From: Methylophilaceae bacterium
GTDB lineage: Bacteria > Pseudomonadota > Gammaproteobacteria > Burkholderiales > Methylophilaceae
Direction of reading: 5' to 3'
Length of the DNA stretch: 34,216 nucleotides
Assembly: GCA_947451235.1 (NCBI GenBank)
Contig: CANFZA010000016.1
Location: 1 to 34,216, forward strand
Position 1 is the first letter of the stretch; each line of letters begins with the position of its first letter. A program made the translations under genes and the position numbers. Of this stretch, positions 1-8,337 are shown piece by piece. Below the pieces are notes generated by a model. That model was given only the letters and a program-made list of their open reading frames with translations, was not told the DNA's origin and did not search any database.

Positions 1-743
1 AAAGCCATCACGTTAACGGCAAACTTGTTCATAACGCAGCAACGTCCACATCGAAGCTAACTAGTGCTGGTACAGTCAATCGTGAGATTGCAGTGCTGTC
101 ACATATATTTAGCAAAGCTTGCGAATGGGGTTGGTTAAGCCACTCACCAGTGAAGATGAAGCGCCTAAAAGAAAATAGTGGTCGCATTGTGTATCTGACT
201 ATTGGCCAGTTATTGAATCTTAAAGAGCACGCAAAGCTGGATGATCACAAGTACATCTACCCGTTTATTTTAATCAGCTCTGAAACATCCATGCGGGCAT
301 CAGAGATCTTCAGCATGCGCCGTGAACATGTTGATTTGCAGAAGAATACAATATACATACCTAAGGCAAAAGCAGGTGCGCGCGAGCAGCCAATTACAAA
401 GCGGCTAACTGAATACCTCAAAGGTTATTTGGACGGACTGCCCGAGAAAGCGCAATGGTTATTCAGCTCACCAACATCAGAAAGCGGGCACATCGTTGAT
501 ATACGCAAAGCGTACCGTAGAGTCGTTATTGCAGCTGGTTTAGACCCTGATATAGTGGTGAGGCATACTATGCGCCACACAGCCATTACGCACCTTGTAC
601 AGGCAGGTGTAGACTTACCTACAGTTAAGCGTATATCAGGTCATAAGACACTAGCAATGGTAGAAAGATATTCTCACGCGAATGGTGAACATATAGGTGC
701 CGCTATGGACTTATTAGAAAAACGATACAAAGAGGCCGTTTAA
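1..743 (+). CDS. Tyrosine recombinase/integrase, 3' part (5' end outside window)
   Basis: C-terminal catalytic domain of a phage- or island-type tyrosine integrase that cuts and rejoins DNA at attachment sites. The frame is open from the left edge (first full codon at base 3) and reads through a typical core-binding helix (TVNREIAVLSHIFSKACEWG), so the GTG at 93 is internal and the gene begins outside the window. Counting from that GTG, the catalytic set is complete: Arg68 (MRASEI), a beta-hairpin Lys near 91-93, His158-x-x-Arg161 (HTMRH), His184 (SGHK) and nucleophile Tyr193 (ERYSH). It ends 94 bp before the 3' end of tRNA-Lys, the usual arrangement for an element integrated at a tRNA gene. 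It appears intact over the visible part. The exact integrase subfamily and element type cannot be told from this fragment. Confidence 0.93.
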   Translation, partial: SHHVNGKLVHNAATSTSKLTSAGTVNREIAVLSHIFSKACEWGWLSHSPVKMKRLKENSGRIVYLTIGQLLNLKEHAKLDDHKYIYPFILISSETSMRASEIFSMRREHVDLQKNTIYIPKAKAGAREQPITKRLTEYLKGYLDGLPEKAQWLFSSPTSESGHIVDIRKAYRRVVIAAGLDPDIVVRHTMRHTAITHLVQAGVDLPTVKRISGHKTLAMVERYSHANGEHIGAAMDLLEKRYKEAV

Positions 744-803
744 TATTTAGCTAGGTATGTGCTGACACGATTACACAGGAATTACACAAAACCCTAGATG
801 TGA

Positions 804-831
804 AAAAGGCTTCCATCTCTGGAAGCCTTTT
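804..831 (-). terminator. Bidirectional intrinsic terminator between integrase and tRNA-Lys
   Basis: A perfect 11-bp stem (AAAAGGCTTCC / GGAAGCCTTTT) has a 6-nt loop. Read on the minus strand it lies 7 bp beyond the tRNA CCA end and finishes in a run of five T, so it is the tRNA terminator. Read on the plus strand it ends in TTTT and can also stop integrase transcription. Confidence 0.88.
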
Positions 832-837
832 AGGTAT

Positions 838-913
838 TGGTAGGGCGTGCGGGGATCGAACCCACGACAAACGGATTAAAAGTCCGCTGCTCTACCAGCT
901 GAGCTAACGCCCC
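838..913 (-). tRNA. tRNA-Lys (UUU anticodon)
   Basis: A 76-nt cloverleaf reads on the minus strand. The acceptor stem is GGGGCGT/ACGCCCT (first pair G-U) with discriminator A, and CCA is encoded. The D arm is AGCTCAGCTGGTAGAGC, the anticodon stem is GCGGA/TCCGT around CTTTTAA giving anticodon TTT, and the T arm is GTGGGTTCGATCCCCGC. It has its own promoter upstream and a hairpin terminator downstream. Its 3' end faces the integrase gene and is the likely attachment site of the left-hand element. Confidence 0.97.
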
Positions 914-981
914 ATTGTACTAACTGGGTAATGCTACTTCTTGTTTTTCTAACTAACTTGCGTCACCTAGGAAAGGGCGCA

Positions 982-1010
982 ATTATGCTAGAAACTAACT
1001 ACTTGGTCAA
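982..1010 (-). promoter_or_regulatory. Sigma70 promoter of tRNA-Lys
   Basis: Minus strand -35 TTGACC (1005-1010), 17-bp spacer, -10 CATAAT (982-987). A GC-rich discriminator (GCGCCC) follows, typical of stringently controlled stable RNA genes. The expected start near 975 gives a leader of about 60 nt. The rest of 1011-1133 shows no gene, and no convincing T-tailed hairpin was found beyond ffh. Confidence 0.8.
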
Positions 1011-1133
1011 CCTCTAATTCGCAAATATGTTAACTATTTACACACTTTATTTTTTACAGCTGGCTTAAAAATTTTGAGCCCTTGATTTTAAAGACTTTAG
1101 TTGGCTTTTAAAAAAATAGCTAAAAAAACACCT

Positions 1134-2498
1134 TTAACGCATACCTGGCATTTTACCGCCCATCATATTACCCATGCCGCGCATCATTTTGGCCATACCG
1201 CCTTTTGCGAACATTTTCATCATTTTTTGCGTTTCTTCAAATTGCTTAAGTAGACGATTAACTTCTTGCACTTGCACCCCACTACCATCTGCAATACGTT
1301 TTTTACGTGTCGCTTTAATCAGCTCAGGCTTGCTACGTTCTAACGCGGTCATACTATTAATAATGCCTTCTATGCGGCGAATCGCTTTATCTGCATCATC
1401 TGGATTCATTTTTGCCGCCATGCCCGCCATTTGGCTGGGCATTTTATCCATCAATGCGCCCATGCCACCCATTTTACGCATTTGTGACATTTGCATTTTA
1501 AAGTCGTTTAAATCAAAGTTTTTACCTGATTTAACTTTGTCGGCCAGCTTTTGCGCCTCGGCCATGTCTACATTTTTATGCGCTTGCTCAATCAGGCTGA
1601 GTACATCGCCCATGCCTAATACGCGTGAGGCCATACGTTCTGGGTGGAAAGGCTCTAAGCCATCTACTTTTTCACTAACGCCGATAAACTTGATTGGCTT
1701 GCCAGTAATATGGCGCACAGATAGTGCTGCGCCACCACGTGAGTCACCATCTAGCTTGGTGAGTACAATGCCGGTAAGTGGTAGCGTATCGCCGAAGGCT
1801 TTGGCAGTGTTTACCGCATCTTGACCTTGCATGGCATCCACCACGAACAAGGTTTCAATAGGGTTTAGATAAGTGTGTAGCGCTTTGATTTCAGCCATCA
1901 TGGCTTCATCAATACCTAAACGGCCAGCGGTATCGAAAATAATCACATCGTAATAACCGCGTTTTGCAAAATCTAAGGCAGCGGTCGCGATGTCTATTGG
2001 TTTTTGGCTGGCATTACTATCAAAGCAATCAACTTCTAATTGTTTAGCGAGTGTTTTAAGTTGCTCAATCGCAGCTGGGCGATACACGTCGGCGCTGGCT
2101 AACAATACTTTCTTTTTTTGTTCTTTTAACAGTTTGGCTAATTTTGCTGAAGTTGTGGTTTTACCTGAACCCTGCAAACCTGCCATTAGAATGATGGCAG
2201 GCGCGACTGCGGCTAAATTTAAACCTACGTTAGCCTTACCCATCAAGGTGGTTAATTCATCATGCACTACTTGAATAACCGCTTGGCCAGGCGTTAGGCT
2301 TTGTAAAACCTCTTGGCCTTGTGCGCGCAATTTAACTTGAGCAATAAAGTCTTTCACTACCGGCAATGCGACGTCTGCCTCTAGTAGCGCCATGCGTACT
2401 TCACGCATTGCATCTGAAATATTATCTTCGGTTAGTCGCGCTTGACCACGTAAAGTCTTGATAACGCCTTGTAGGCGGTCGGTTAAATTTTCTAGCAT
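1134..2498 (-). CDS. ffh: Signal recognition particle protein Ffh
   Basis: Ffh is the GTPase of the signal recognition particle. With 4.5S RNA it binds signal sequences of nascent membrane proteins and delivers the ribosome to FtsY and the Sec translocon. The 454-residue length is normal for the family. The N domain is at about 1-95. The G domain carries the P-loop GLQGSGKTT (107-115), DVYRPAA (137-143), DTAGR (189-193) and TKLDGDSRGGAA (247-258). From about residue 325 follows a methionine-rich M domain with the RNA-binding stretch KSGKNFDLNDF and a Met/Gly-rich C-terminus. It diverges from the CcsA-like gene across an 81-bp spacer, the same neighbourhood as ffh-ypjD in Gammaproteobacteria. 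Confidence 0.98.
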   Translation of the reverse strand: MLENLTDRLQGVIKTLRGQARLTEDNISDAMREVRMALLEADVALPVVKDFIAQVKLRAQGQEVLQSLTPGQAVIQVVHDELTTLMGKANVGLNLAAVAPAIILMAGLQGSGKTTTSAKLAKLLKEQKKKVLLASADVYRPAAIEQLKTLAKQLEVDCFDSNASQKPIDIATAALDFAKRGYYDVIIFDTAGRLGIDEAMMAEIKALHTYLNPIETLFVVDAMQGQDAVNTAKAFGDTLPLTGIVLTKLDGDSRGGAALSVRHITGKPIKFIGVSEKVDGLEPFHPERMASRVLGMGDVLSLIEQAHKNVDMAEAQKLADKVKSGKNFDLNDFKMQMSQMRKMGGMGALMDKMPSQMAGMAAKMNPDDADKAIRRIEGIINSMTALERSKPELIKATRKKRIADGSGVQVQEVNRLLKQFEETQKMMKMFAKGGMAKMMRGMGNMMGGKMPGMR

Positions 2499-2579
2499 TG
2501 CGTACTCTTACAAATCAAATAGACCTCAATTTTACATCAAGCTATTATATTTGAACCATATTTGCGCCATAATTACATT

Positions 2580-3386
2580 ATGCAAAAACTAATCCCATAT
2601 TTAGCGCTAGTATTTATCTACTTAGCCGTAGCGACTGACTTTTGGCGCTGTGCAAAAACGCCGGCTATGACGCAATATATAAAGCTTCATACTGCCATGA
2701 TCGCGATTGGTTTGATTATTCATGGCTGGCTGTTATATCAGGTAATCTTTTTGAATGGCTTTAACTTAGGCTTTTTTAATGTAATGTCTGCCATCGCTTG
2801 GCTAACGGTACTTATTTACTGGGTTGCTAACTTAAAACATGAGCTGACTAATTTGCAGGCTTTCGTGTTGCCACCAGCGGCAATTTTCGCATTATTACCT
2901 GCGTCTAATGTAGCAAATCATGTGATGCCAACGACTGAATCACCATTATTTTTAGCCCATATCGCCATTGCATTGCTGGCATACAGCTTATTTACCTTTG
3001 CCACCTTACACGCGCTATTAATGACCATCGCCGAGCGTAGCCTGCACAACAAACCAACCATCATCACACTACCAAGCTTCCCGCCTTTAATGGTGATGGA
3101 AACCTTGCTATTCAGAATTATTAGCCTAGGTTTTATTTTGCTGACTATTACGCTGATTAGCGGCATGTTGTTTTCTGAAGAAATTTTTGGCAAACCCATG
3201 CAATTGAATCACAAAAGTATATTCTCAGTGGCTAGCTGGCTTATTTATGGTGGCTTGCTGTTTGGCCGATACCAATATGGCTGGCGTGGCGTAAAAGCTA
3301 TCCGCTGGACCTTGGCGGGCTTTGTATTATTAATGCTCGCTTACGTAGGCAGTAAATTTATATTGCAGGTTTTGTTGGGTAGATAG
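2580..3386 (+). CDS. CcsA/YpjD-like cytochrome c assembly family inner-membrane protein
   Basis: A polytopic membrane protein of 268 residues with about eight hydrophobic segments, from PYLALVFIYLAVATDFW at the N-terminus to LAGFVLLMLAYVGSKFILQVLLG at the end. The mid-region FLAHIAIALLAYSLF matches the conserved His-containing helix of the CcsA/HemX/YpjD family. In E. coli the homologue next to ffh (YpjD/CorE) is linked to membrane integrity and cation handling, not cytochrome c maturation, so the family name should not be read as function. I chose ATG 2580; a TTG at 2562 in the same frame would add six residues, but neither has a clear ribosome binding site. The gene is divergent from ffh and convergent with the HAD gene, with a REP-like repeat between them. 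Confidence 0.85.
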   Translation: MQKLIPYLALVFIYLAVATDFWRCAKTPAMTQYIKLHTAMIAIGLIIHGWLLYQVIFLNGFNLGFFNVMSAIAWLTVLIYWVANLKHELTNLQAFVLPPAAIFALLPASNVANHVMPTTESPLFLAHIAIALLAYSLFTFATLHALLMTIAERSLHNKPTIITLPSFPPLMVMETLLFRIISLGFILLTITLISGMLFSEEIFGKPMQLNHKSIFSVASWLIYGGLLFGRYQYGWRGVKAIRWTLAGFVLLMLAYVGSKFILQVLLGR

Positions 3387-3496
3387 ATCGCTAGGTAGCC
3401 ATATCGCTAACAGGTCGGCGCTAGGGTTTAGCACCTAGACCCAGTCAATTAATTAAGCGCCATACAATTATTAGCAAGCAATCATTTAGCAACATT

Positions 3497-3559
3497 TGTA
3501 GGAGCGGCGCCCTCACCTCGATGCAATGGTGAAATCGCGGCGAGGGCGCCGCTCCTACA
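3497..3559. repeat. REP/BIME-like inverted repeat between convergent genes
   Basis: A perfect 18-bp inverted repeat (TGTAGGAGCGGCGCCCTC, 3497-3514, against 3542-3559) surrounds a 27-nt centre. On the minus strand the right half reads GTAGGAGCGGCGCCCTCGCC, a GTAG tetranucleotide followed by the small hairpin GCGGCG-ccct-CGCCGC. This has the same layout as Pseudomonas-type REP sequences mobilised by RAYT (TnpA-REP) proteins. It sits in the convergent spacer 3387-3628, the classic REP location, and its GC-rich core contrasts with the AT-rich surroundings. Nothing else was recognised in this spacer. Confidence 0.8.
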
Positions 3560-3628
3560 TCCGGAAACTGCTTTTGGTTTTTCATATAAAGCAACCTAAA
3601 AACAGGTATAAGCACCAAGCTGGCGAGA

Positions 3629-4297
3629 TTAGCGCAAGCTAATATGTGGCCAATGTTGCGCCTTAGCATATTCCGTTAATGTTTCGTCTGCATCAACTGC
3701 GACTGGATTAGTCACCAATTTCATTAGCGGTAAATCATTGTGTGAGTCACTATAAAAATAACTCGTTTCGAAGTCAGACAAATTTTGCTGACGTTGGGCT
3801 AACCAATCATTAATACGCGTTACTTTACCAGCCTGAAAACTCGGCACACCACTCACGCCACCCGTATATTGGCCATCTACCATTTCAGGGTCAGTGCCGA
3901 TTAAATGCTCAATGCCATAAGCTTCAGCAATGGGCTTAGTGACAAAGCTATTGGTCGCGGTAATAATTAAGCACAAATCGCCAGCGGCTTGATGCTTGTC
4001 TACCAATTCCTGCGCTTTTGTGGTCATCATTGGGCGTATGACTTTTTCCATAAATTTAAGATGCAGCTCATCTAAAAATTGGACTGAGTGTTCAGAAAGT
4101 GGCTTCAATTGAAATTCTAAAAATTTGTAAATATCTAAGCTACCATTTTTATAATCTTCATAAAACTGCTCATTACGCGCATGGTGCGTGTTGGCGTCAA
4201 GCAAGCCTTCTTCAATTAAAAATAAGCTCCAGTTATAGTCGCTATCGCCTGCTAGCAAGGTATTATCTAAGTCAAATAGGGCAAGATTTTGTTTCAT
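3629..4297 (-). CDS. HAD-superfamily subfamily IB phosphatase (SerB-like)
   Basis: A cytosolic phosphatase of the haloacid dehalogenase superfamily. All four HAD motifs are present: motif I FDLDNTL with nucleophile Asp9 and acid/base Asp11, motif II Thr in LIITATN, motif III Lys in QAGKVTR, and motif IV SDSHND binding magnesium. The 222-residue length and C1-type helical cap between motifs I and II match the HAD-IB hydrolases related to phosphoserine phosphatase and CicA. True SerB is usually longer with an ACT-like N-terminus, so the substrate here is uncertain. It ATG-starts at 4297, 48 bp downstream of the EamA gene on the same strand, and the two are probably cotranscribed. Confidence 0.88.
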   Translation of the reverse strand: MKQNLALFDLDNTLLAGDSDYNWSLFLIEEGLLDANTHHARNEQFYEDYKNGSLDIYKFLEFQLKPLSEHSVQFLDELHLKFMEKVIRPMMTTKAQELVDKHQAAGDLCLIITATNSFVTKPIAEAYGIEHLIGTDPEMVDGQYTGGVSGVPSFQAGKVTRINDWLAQRQQNLSDFETSYFYSDSHNDLPLMKLVTNPVAVDADETLTEYAKAQHWPHISLR

Positions 4298-4345
4298 AGA
4301 ATGTCTTTAAATAAGTTTGAAAATATTAAGTTTAGAATTGTAAGG

Positions 4346-5245
4346 CTAAATATTTTTATTCGCCGCGGAAAGCACCAAAAACACACCCACTAAAATCACG
4401 CCCAGCGCAATGAATTCCATAGAGGCCACATGCTCGCCTGCAAACCAAATGCCACCCATAAAAGCCACCACAGGGTTAACAAAGGTATTGCTGCTAGCCA
4501 CTAGCGGGCGCACAGTTTTAAGTAAATATTGAAAAGCACTGTAAGCGATGATGGAACCTAGCACCACCAAAAACAACAGTGCCAACCATGATTTTTGGCT
4601 GATGTGTTGCGGCCAAGTTTCGCCTTGTAGCGCGCTGACCAACAATAAGGCCATGCCACCAGCTAGCATTTGCGTAGCACTTGCCATTAATCCGGCGGGC
4701 ATATTTAAACGCCTGCCCCACACTGAGCCAAATGACCAGCACGCCGCTGCAAAAATCAACAATAAGGCACTCGCAACATTACCTTGTCCAGTGGCGCTAT
4801 TAAAAGTGCCGCCTAAATTCAATATCACTATGCCGACTAAACCAATAGCGATGCCTAACCATTCTTTTGCAGAGATTTTATAGCCCCATAGTGAGGCAAA
4901 AATCGCCATCCAAATAGGCGCAGTAGCTATTGAAAGCGCTGCAACACTTGAGGATACGGTTTGCTGCACATAACACACTGTGCCGTTGCCTAAAGCAGGT
5001 AATAATATGCCAATAGCCGTGGCACTTAGCCATTGCTGCTTGGTTGGATTAGGTGCGCCTAGATAACGCATCGCACCATATAAAATGGCTCCAGCCAGCG
5101 TAAACCGCATGCCGGCCATTAAGAATGGCGGAAAACTTTCCAGCCCGAATTTAATCGCTAGGTAAGTTAATCCCCAAATAAAATAGGTGCTTGCCAGCGC
5201 TAAAACAATCAACACTTGCTTGCGCGTGGGTTTTAAACCTAACAT
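4346..5245 (-). CDS. EamA/DMT-family transporter
   Basis: An inner-membrane drug/metabolite transporter of the EamA (RhaT/YdcZ-like) family, formed by two five-helix repeats (about ten hydrophobic segments). Family-like stretches include STYFIWGLTYLAIKFGL, FPPFLMAGMRFTLAGAILY in the first half and GSIIAYSAFQYLLKTVRP near the end of the second. Members export amino acids, metabolites or drugs; the substrate cannot be read from sequence. I take ATG 5245 as start (299 residues, the usual size). A TTG at 5293 in frame would extend the N-terminus by 16 polar residues but has no ribosome binding site. It lies downstream of leuA on the same strand across about 200 bp, with no clear terminator between. 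Confidence 0.85.
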   Translation of the reverse strand: MLGLKPTRKQVLIVLALASTYFIWGLTYLAIKFGLESFPPFLMAGMRFTLAGAILYGAMRYLGAPNPTKQQWLSATAIGILLPALGNGTVCYVQQTVSSSVAALSIATAPIWMAIFASLWGYKISAKEWLGIAIGLVGIVILNLGGTFNSATGQGNVASALLLIFAAACWSFGSVWGRRLNMPAGLMASATQMLAGGMALLLVSALQGETWPQHISQKSWLALLFLVVLGSIIAYSAFQYLLKTVRPLVASSNTFVNPVVAFMGGIWFAGEHVASMEFIALGVILVGVFLVLSAANKNI

Positions 5246-5446
5246 CCTTGAAGCCGATGATATTGTCTTGATTAGAATTTGACTGGCTTCCAAAGCGGCT
5301 GACTTGCCTGATAAAGAGGTAGAAAACTCATCTAAAAGTAGCTCGCGAACCAGTTTGTAATATCACTACAACTTGGGTCGCTGAGCTATCTGTAAAGATT
5401 TCCTGATTGAACCTAAAGGTTAAGCCTCAAAACTAAATTTAAAAAA

Positions 5447-6985
5447 CTAAACTTGAGGATGCGCCCGTTCTGACTTGGACTGTATTTTATTAAGCGCGTT
5501 CAAATACGCTTTAACCGAAGCCACCACAATATCAGTATCTGCGCCCTGACCATTTACAATACGCCCGCCTTTTGAAAGGCGTACCGTCACTTCGCCCTGT
5601 GCATCGGTGCCGCTGGTAATGTTGTTTACAGAATAAAGTTGCAACTCAGCGCCGCTTTGCACCATGCTTTCAATCGCTTTAAATGCCGCATCTACCGGGC
5701 CACCGCCATCAGCTTCTGCACGCGCTTCAACGCCATTTTCTGACACGGTAATAATCGCATGTGGCACTTCACCGGTAATTGAGGATACTTGCAAATAGAC
5801 AAGCTTGAAGCACTCAGTAGCTTCAGAAACAAATTCATCACTAACTAAGGCGTGCAAATCTTCATCAAAAATTTCAGATTTTTTATCCGCTAAAGTTTTA
5901 AATTTAGCGAATGCTGCATTCAATAAATCTTCTGTATCAAGCTCAATGCCCAATTCTTTTAAACGCGTTCTAAAGGCATTGCGACCAGACAATTTACCAA
6001 GCGTTAATTTATTCGCGCCCCAACCTACGTCTTCGGCACGCATAATTTCATAAGTTTCTCTATGCTTCAACACGCCATCTTGGTGAATGCCAGATTCATG
6101 CGCAAACGCATTCGCGCCAACAATCGCCTTATTCGGCTGCACTGGATAACCAGTGATGGTTGAAACTAATTTTGATGTAGGCACGATTTGCGTGGTGTCT
6201 ATGCTGGTGCCCAAGTTAAAAATATCGTTACGGGTTTTAATCGCCATGACAATTTCTTCTAAACTAGCATTACCCGCGCGCTCACCCAAGCCATTAATGG
6301 TACATTCCACTTGCCTTGCGCCGCCCATTACTGCGGCTAAGGAGTTAGCAACCGCCATACCCAAATCGTTATGGCAATGCGTAGACCAAATCACTTTATC
6401 GCTATTCGGCACGCGTGCAATTAACTCACGCATTCGCTCGCCCCAAGGCGCTGGAATAGAATAACCCACTGTATCAGGCACGTTAATCGTTGTTGCACCG
6501 GCTTGAATCACGGCATCAAAAATACGGATCAAAAAGTCCATGTCAGAGCGGACAGCATCTTCGGCTGAAAACTCAACATCTTTGGTGTATTCCAACGCCC
6601 ATTTAACAGCTTGCACCGCACGCTCTACCACTTGATCTTCGCTCATGCGAAGTTTGTTTTCCATATGGATTTTGCTGGTGGCAATAAATGTATGAATACG
6701 GCCACTAGCCGCGTGTTTAATCGCTTCACCGGCACGACGCACATCGTTTTCACTGGCACGCGCAAGTGAACAAACGGTTGAATTTTTAATGACTTTGGCT
6801 ATTTCTGAGATGGCTTCAAAATCACCTTGGCTGGCGGCAGCAAAGCCAGCTTCAATCACGTTTACACCCAACTTTTCTAGCTGGCGCGCAATGCGAATTT
6901 TTTCTTCTTTAGTCATGGCCGCACCCGGGCTTTGTTCGCCATCGCGCAAAGTGGTGTCAAAAATAATAATTTGGTCTTGTTTCAT
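5447..6985 (-). CDS. leuA: 2-isopropylmalate synthase
   Basis: LeuA condenses acetyl-CoA with 2-oxoisovalerate, the first committed step of leucine synthesis. The N-terminal TIM barrel shows [13 protein letters not shown] with metal and catalytic residues near 10-17, the HCHNDLG metal-binding motif, [11 protein letters not shown], and [11 protein letters not shown] in the linker. The last ~110 residues form the LeuA allosteric dimer domain that senses leucine. I place the start at ATG 6985 (512 residues) because AGAAGG lies at good spacing before it. ATG 7000 is also in frame but has no such signal. The gene follows pssA on the same strand, a conserved betaproteobacterial neighbourhood, but has its own likely promoter in the long spacer. 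Confidence 0.97.
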   Translation of the reverse strand: MKQDQIIIFDTTLRDGEQSPGAAMTKEEKIRIARQLEKLGVNVIEAGFAAASQGDFEAISEIAKVIKNSTVCSLARASENDVRRAGEAIKHAASGRIHTFIATSKIHMENKLRMSEDQVVERAVQAVKWALEYTKDVEFSAEDAVRSDMDFLIRIFDAVIQAGATTINVPDTVGYSIPAPWGERMRELIARVPNSDKVIWSTHCHNDLGMAVANSLAAVMGGARQVECTINGLGERAGNASLEEIVMAIKTRNDIFNLGTSIDTTQIVPTSKLVSTITGYPVQPNKAIVGANAFAHESGIHQDGVLKHRETYEIMRAEDVGWGANKLTLGKLSGRNAFRTRLKELGIELDTEDLLNAAFAKFKTLADKKSEIFDEDLHALVSDEFVSEATECFKLVYLQVSSITGEVPHAIITVSENGVEARAEADGGGPVDAAFKAIESMVQSGAELQLYSVNNITSGTDAQGEVTVRLSKGGRIVNGQGADTDIVVASVKAYLNALNKIQSKSERAHPQV

Positions 6986-7084
6986 CGTTACCTTCTTCAT
7001 CGTTAGCTAGATTACCTAACTTTTTTAATTGTTTAATCTTTAAGATTGGCTACTAGTGATGGCTTAGCTTAAATTCTGATCTAT

Positions 7085-7127
7085 TTAACGTAACATTCAT
7101 TAAACGTTAATTAAATGGTAGATTCAA
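7085..7127 (-). promoter_or_regulatory. leuA promoter with overlapping dyad
   Basis: On the minus strand, -35 TTGAAT (7122-7127), 17-bp spacer and -10 TTTAAT (7099-7104) predict a start near 7092 and a leader of about 105 nt before leuA. A 7-12-7 inverted repeat (TTAACGT 7085-7091 / ACGTTAA 7104-7110) spans the -10 and start site and could be an operator. No attenuator hairpin with a U-run was seen in the leader. Confidence 0.55.
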
Positions 7128-7215
7128 TTTAATCTTGCTCAAATACTAGCATATCGCAACGGTGTTTAAACGCAGCGTCATTCATACATGTGGAGTGTGG
7201 GGGATAGTTTGCGCG

Positions 7216-7347
7216 CTAGCGCAGTGTGTGTAGGCGTTGCGCTTTAACCCGCACGACAACACGTAAGGCAAGAATTTTGCGCAACAATAATGCACTAGCC
7301 ATGAAGCTAATCGCATAAAAAGCATATGAAATAATAATATTCAACAT
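7216..7347 (-). CDS. Possible 43-codon small ORF upstream of leuA
   Basis: ATG at 7347 to TAG at 7216 encodes MLNIIISYAFYAISFMASAL followed by LLRKILALRVVVRVKAQ and a short tail: one hydrophobic segment, then a basic C-terminus. It resembles a small single-pass membrane protein. It also contains three consecutive Ile codons and a TTA-TTG-TTG Leu run, which could suit a branched-chain amino acid leader peptide. A -10 like TATATT lies about ten bases before the ATG, so any transcript could be nearly leaderless; no Shine-Dalgarno was seen. The surrounding spacer 6986-7519 holds no larger gene. Whether this ORF is translated is uncertain. Confidence 0.3.
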   Translation of the reverse strand: MLNIIISYAFYAISFMASALLLRKILALRVVVRVKAQRLHTLR

Positions 7348-7428
7348 AGTGTTAGAAATATAGTATTTTTTAAGCTATTCCGCAAGCGTTTCAACGTTTG
7401 TATTTATTTATCACGCTAATAACTAGAA

Positions 7429-7484
7429 TGATTCATAAGAACATTTAGGAAAATTAATCTGCCTTAAATTAAGCTTATGAATCA
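7429..7484. repeat. 11-bp inverted repeat downstream of pssA
   Basis: TGATTCATAAG (7429-7439) is perfectly repeated in inverse at 7474-7484, separated by 34 nt. It lies just beyond the pssA stop on the minus strand. There is no T-run after it, so it is not a standard terminator. It could act as a transcript-end stabilising stem or a protein site. Confidence 0.5.
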
Positions 7485-7519
7485 ATCACCGTGTCTAAAC
7501 TACTGCGTATCAATCTAAC

Positions 7520-8305
7520 CTACTTCTGTTTAAATCGTTCACGCAACCAAAGCCCATAGCCCGAAAGCGCATAAATAGTCATGATGAAAAGCAGCACTTC
7601 TGGCGGGCTGTAAGACACCAGCACGATGGCTAGCATCACGCCTAAAATTACAAAAAATGGCACGCTTTGTTTTAAGTTGATGTCTTTACCGCTGTAATAA
7701 CGCAAATCAGTCACCATAGAAAGTCCGGCAAATATGGTAATGCCCCATGCCATCCATTTCCACTGCAACATACCGAAAAATATATCTCTGCCGCTTACGC
7801 CGTATTCATAAGAAACCCAAACGAAGCCGGCCAATAAAGCGGCTGCGCCAGGGCTAGGCAAGCCTTGAAAGTAGCGTTTATCTTGATGTTCATCGTCTAA
7901 TTTGGTATTAAATCTCGCTAGGCGTAAGGCTGCGCATGCACAGTAAACAAAGGCCGCCAACCAGCCCAATTTACCCAAGGGTTTTAATGCCCAAACATAT
8001 AAAATTAGCGCTGGCGCAACACCAAACGACACCATATCTGACAGGCTGTCATATTCTGCACCGAACGCGCTTTGTGTATTGGTCATGCGTGCCACGCGAC
8101 CATCTAAACCATCTAATACCATTGCAATGAAAATCGCCATGGCAGAAAGATCAAAATTACCATTCATGGCTTGCACAATGGCAAAGAATCCGGCGAACAG
8201 TGCGGCTGAAGTGAAAAGGTTAGGCAGCAAATAAATGCCACGTTCTTTTAATCCGCCTTCTAACAAGGGCTTTTTGCTGGGGATGCGTGTAGGTTTTTCA
8301 GCCAT
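7520..8305 (-). CDS. pssA: CDP-diacylglycerol-serine O-phosphatidyltransferase
   Basis: An inner-membrane enzyme that makes phosphatidylserine from CDP-diacylglycerol and serine, the precursor of phosphatidylethanolamine. The CDP-alcohol phosphatidyltransferase signature D-x2-DG-x2-AR-x8-G-x3-D-x3-D is exact in DGLDGRVARMTNTQSAFGAE and the following YDSLSD. Several membrane helices precede and follow it, ending in the polar WLRERFKQK. At about 261 residues it is a membrane-type (Bacillus-like, class II) PssA, not the soluble E. coli type. ATG 8305 is chosen; the TTG two codons upstream is in frame but unlikely. The gene lies upstream of leuA on the same strand and diverges from tgt. Confidence 0.95.
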   Translation of the reverse strand: MAEKPTRIPSKKPLLEGGLKERGIYLLPNLFTSAALFAGFFAIVQAMNGNFDLSAMAIFIAMVLDGLDGRVARMTNTQSAFGAEYDSLSDMVSFGVAPALILYVWALKPLGKLGWLAAFVYCACAALRLARFNTKLDDEHQDKRYFQGLPSPGAAALLAGFVWVSYEYGVSGRDIFFGMLQWKWMAWGITIFAGLSMVTDLRYYSGKDINLKQSVPFFVILGVMLAIVLVSYSPPEVLLFIMTIYALSGYGLWLRERFKQK

Positions 8306-8337
8306 AATCAAATTTTTCTATGAGTAAACTTAGCGCT

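Noticed and set aside
1041-1133. Possible intrinsic terminator of ffh
   Set aside because: T-rich runs are present but only a 4-bp GGCT/AGCC stem with a long AT loop, and the run after it is A-rich on the minus strand.
1174-1824. 216-codon plus-strand ORF opposite ffh
   Set aside because: Shadow of the ffh M and G domains; no domain, no RBS, and ffh is unambiguous.
5246-5293. N-terminal extension of the EamA transporter from TTG 5293
   Set aside because: Adds polar residues not typical for the family and has no ribosome binding site; ATG 5245 gives the usual length.
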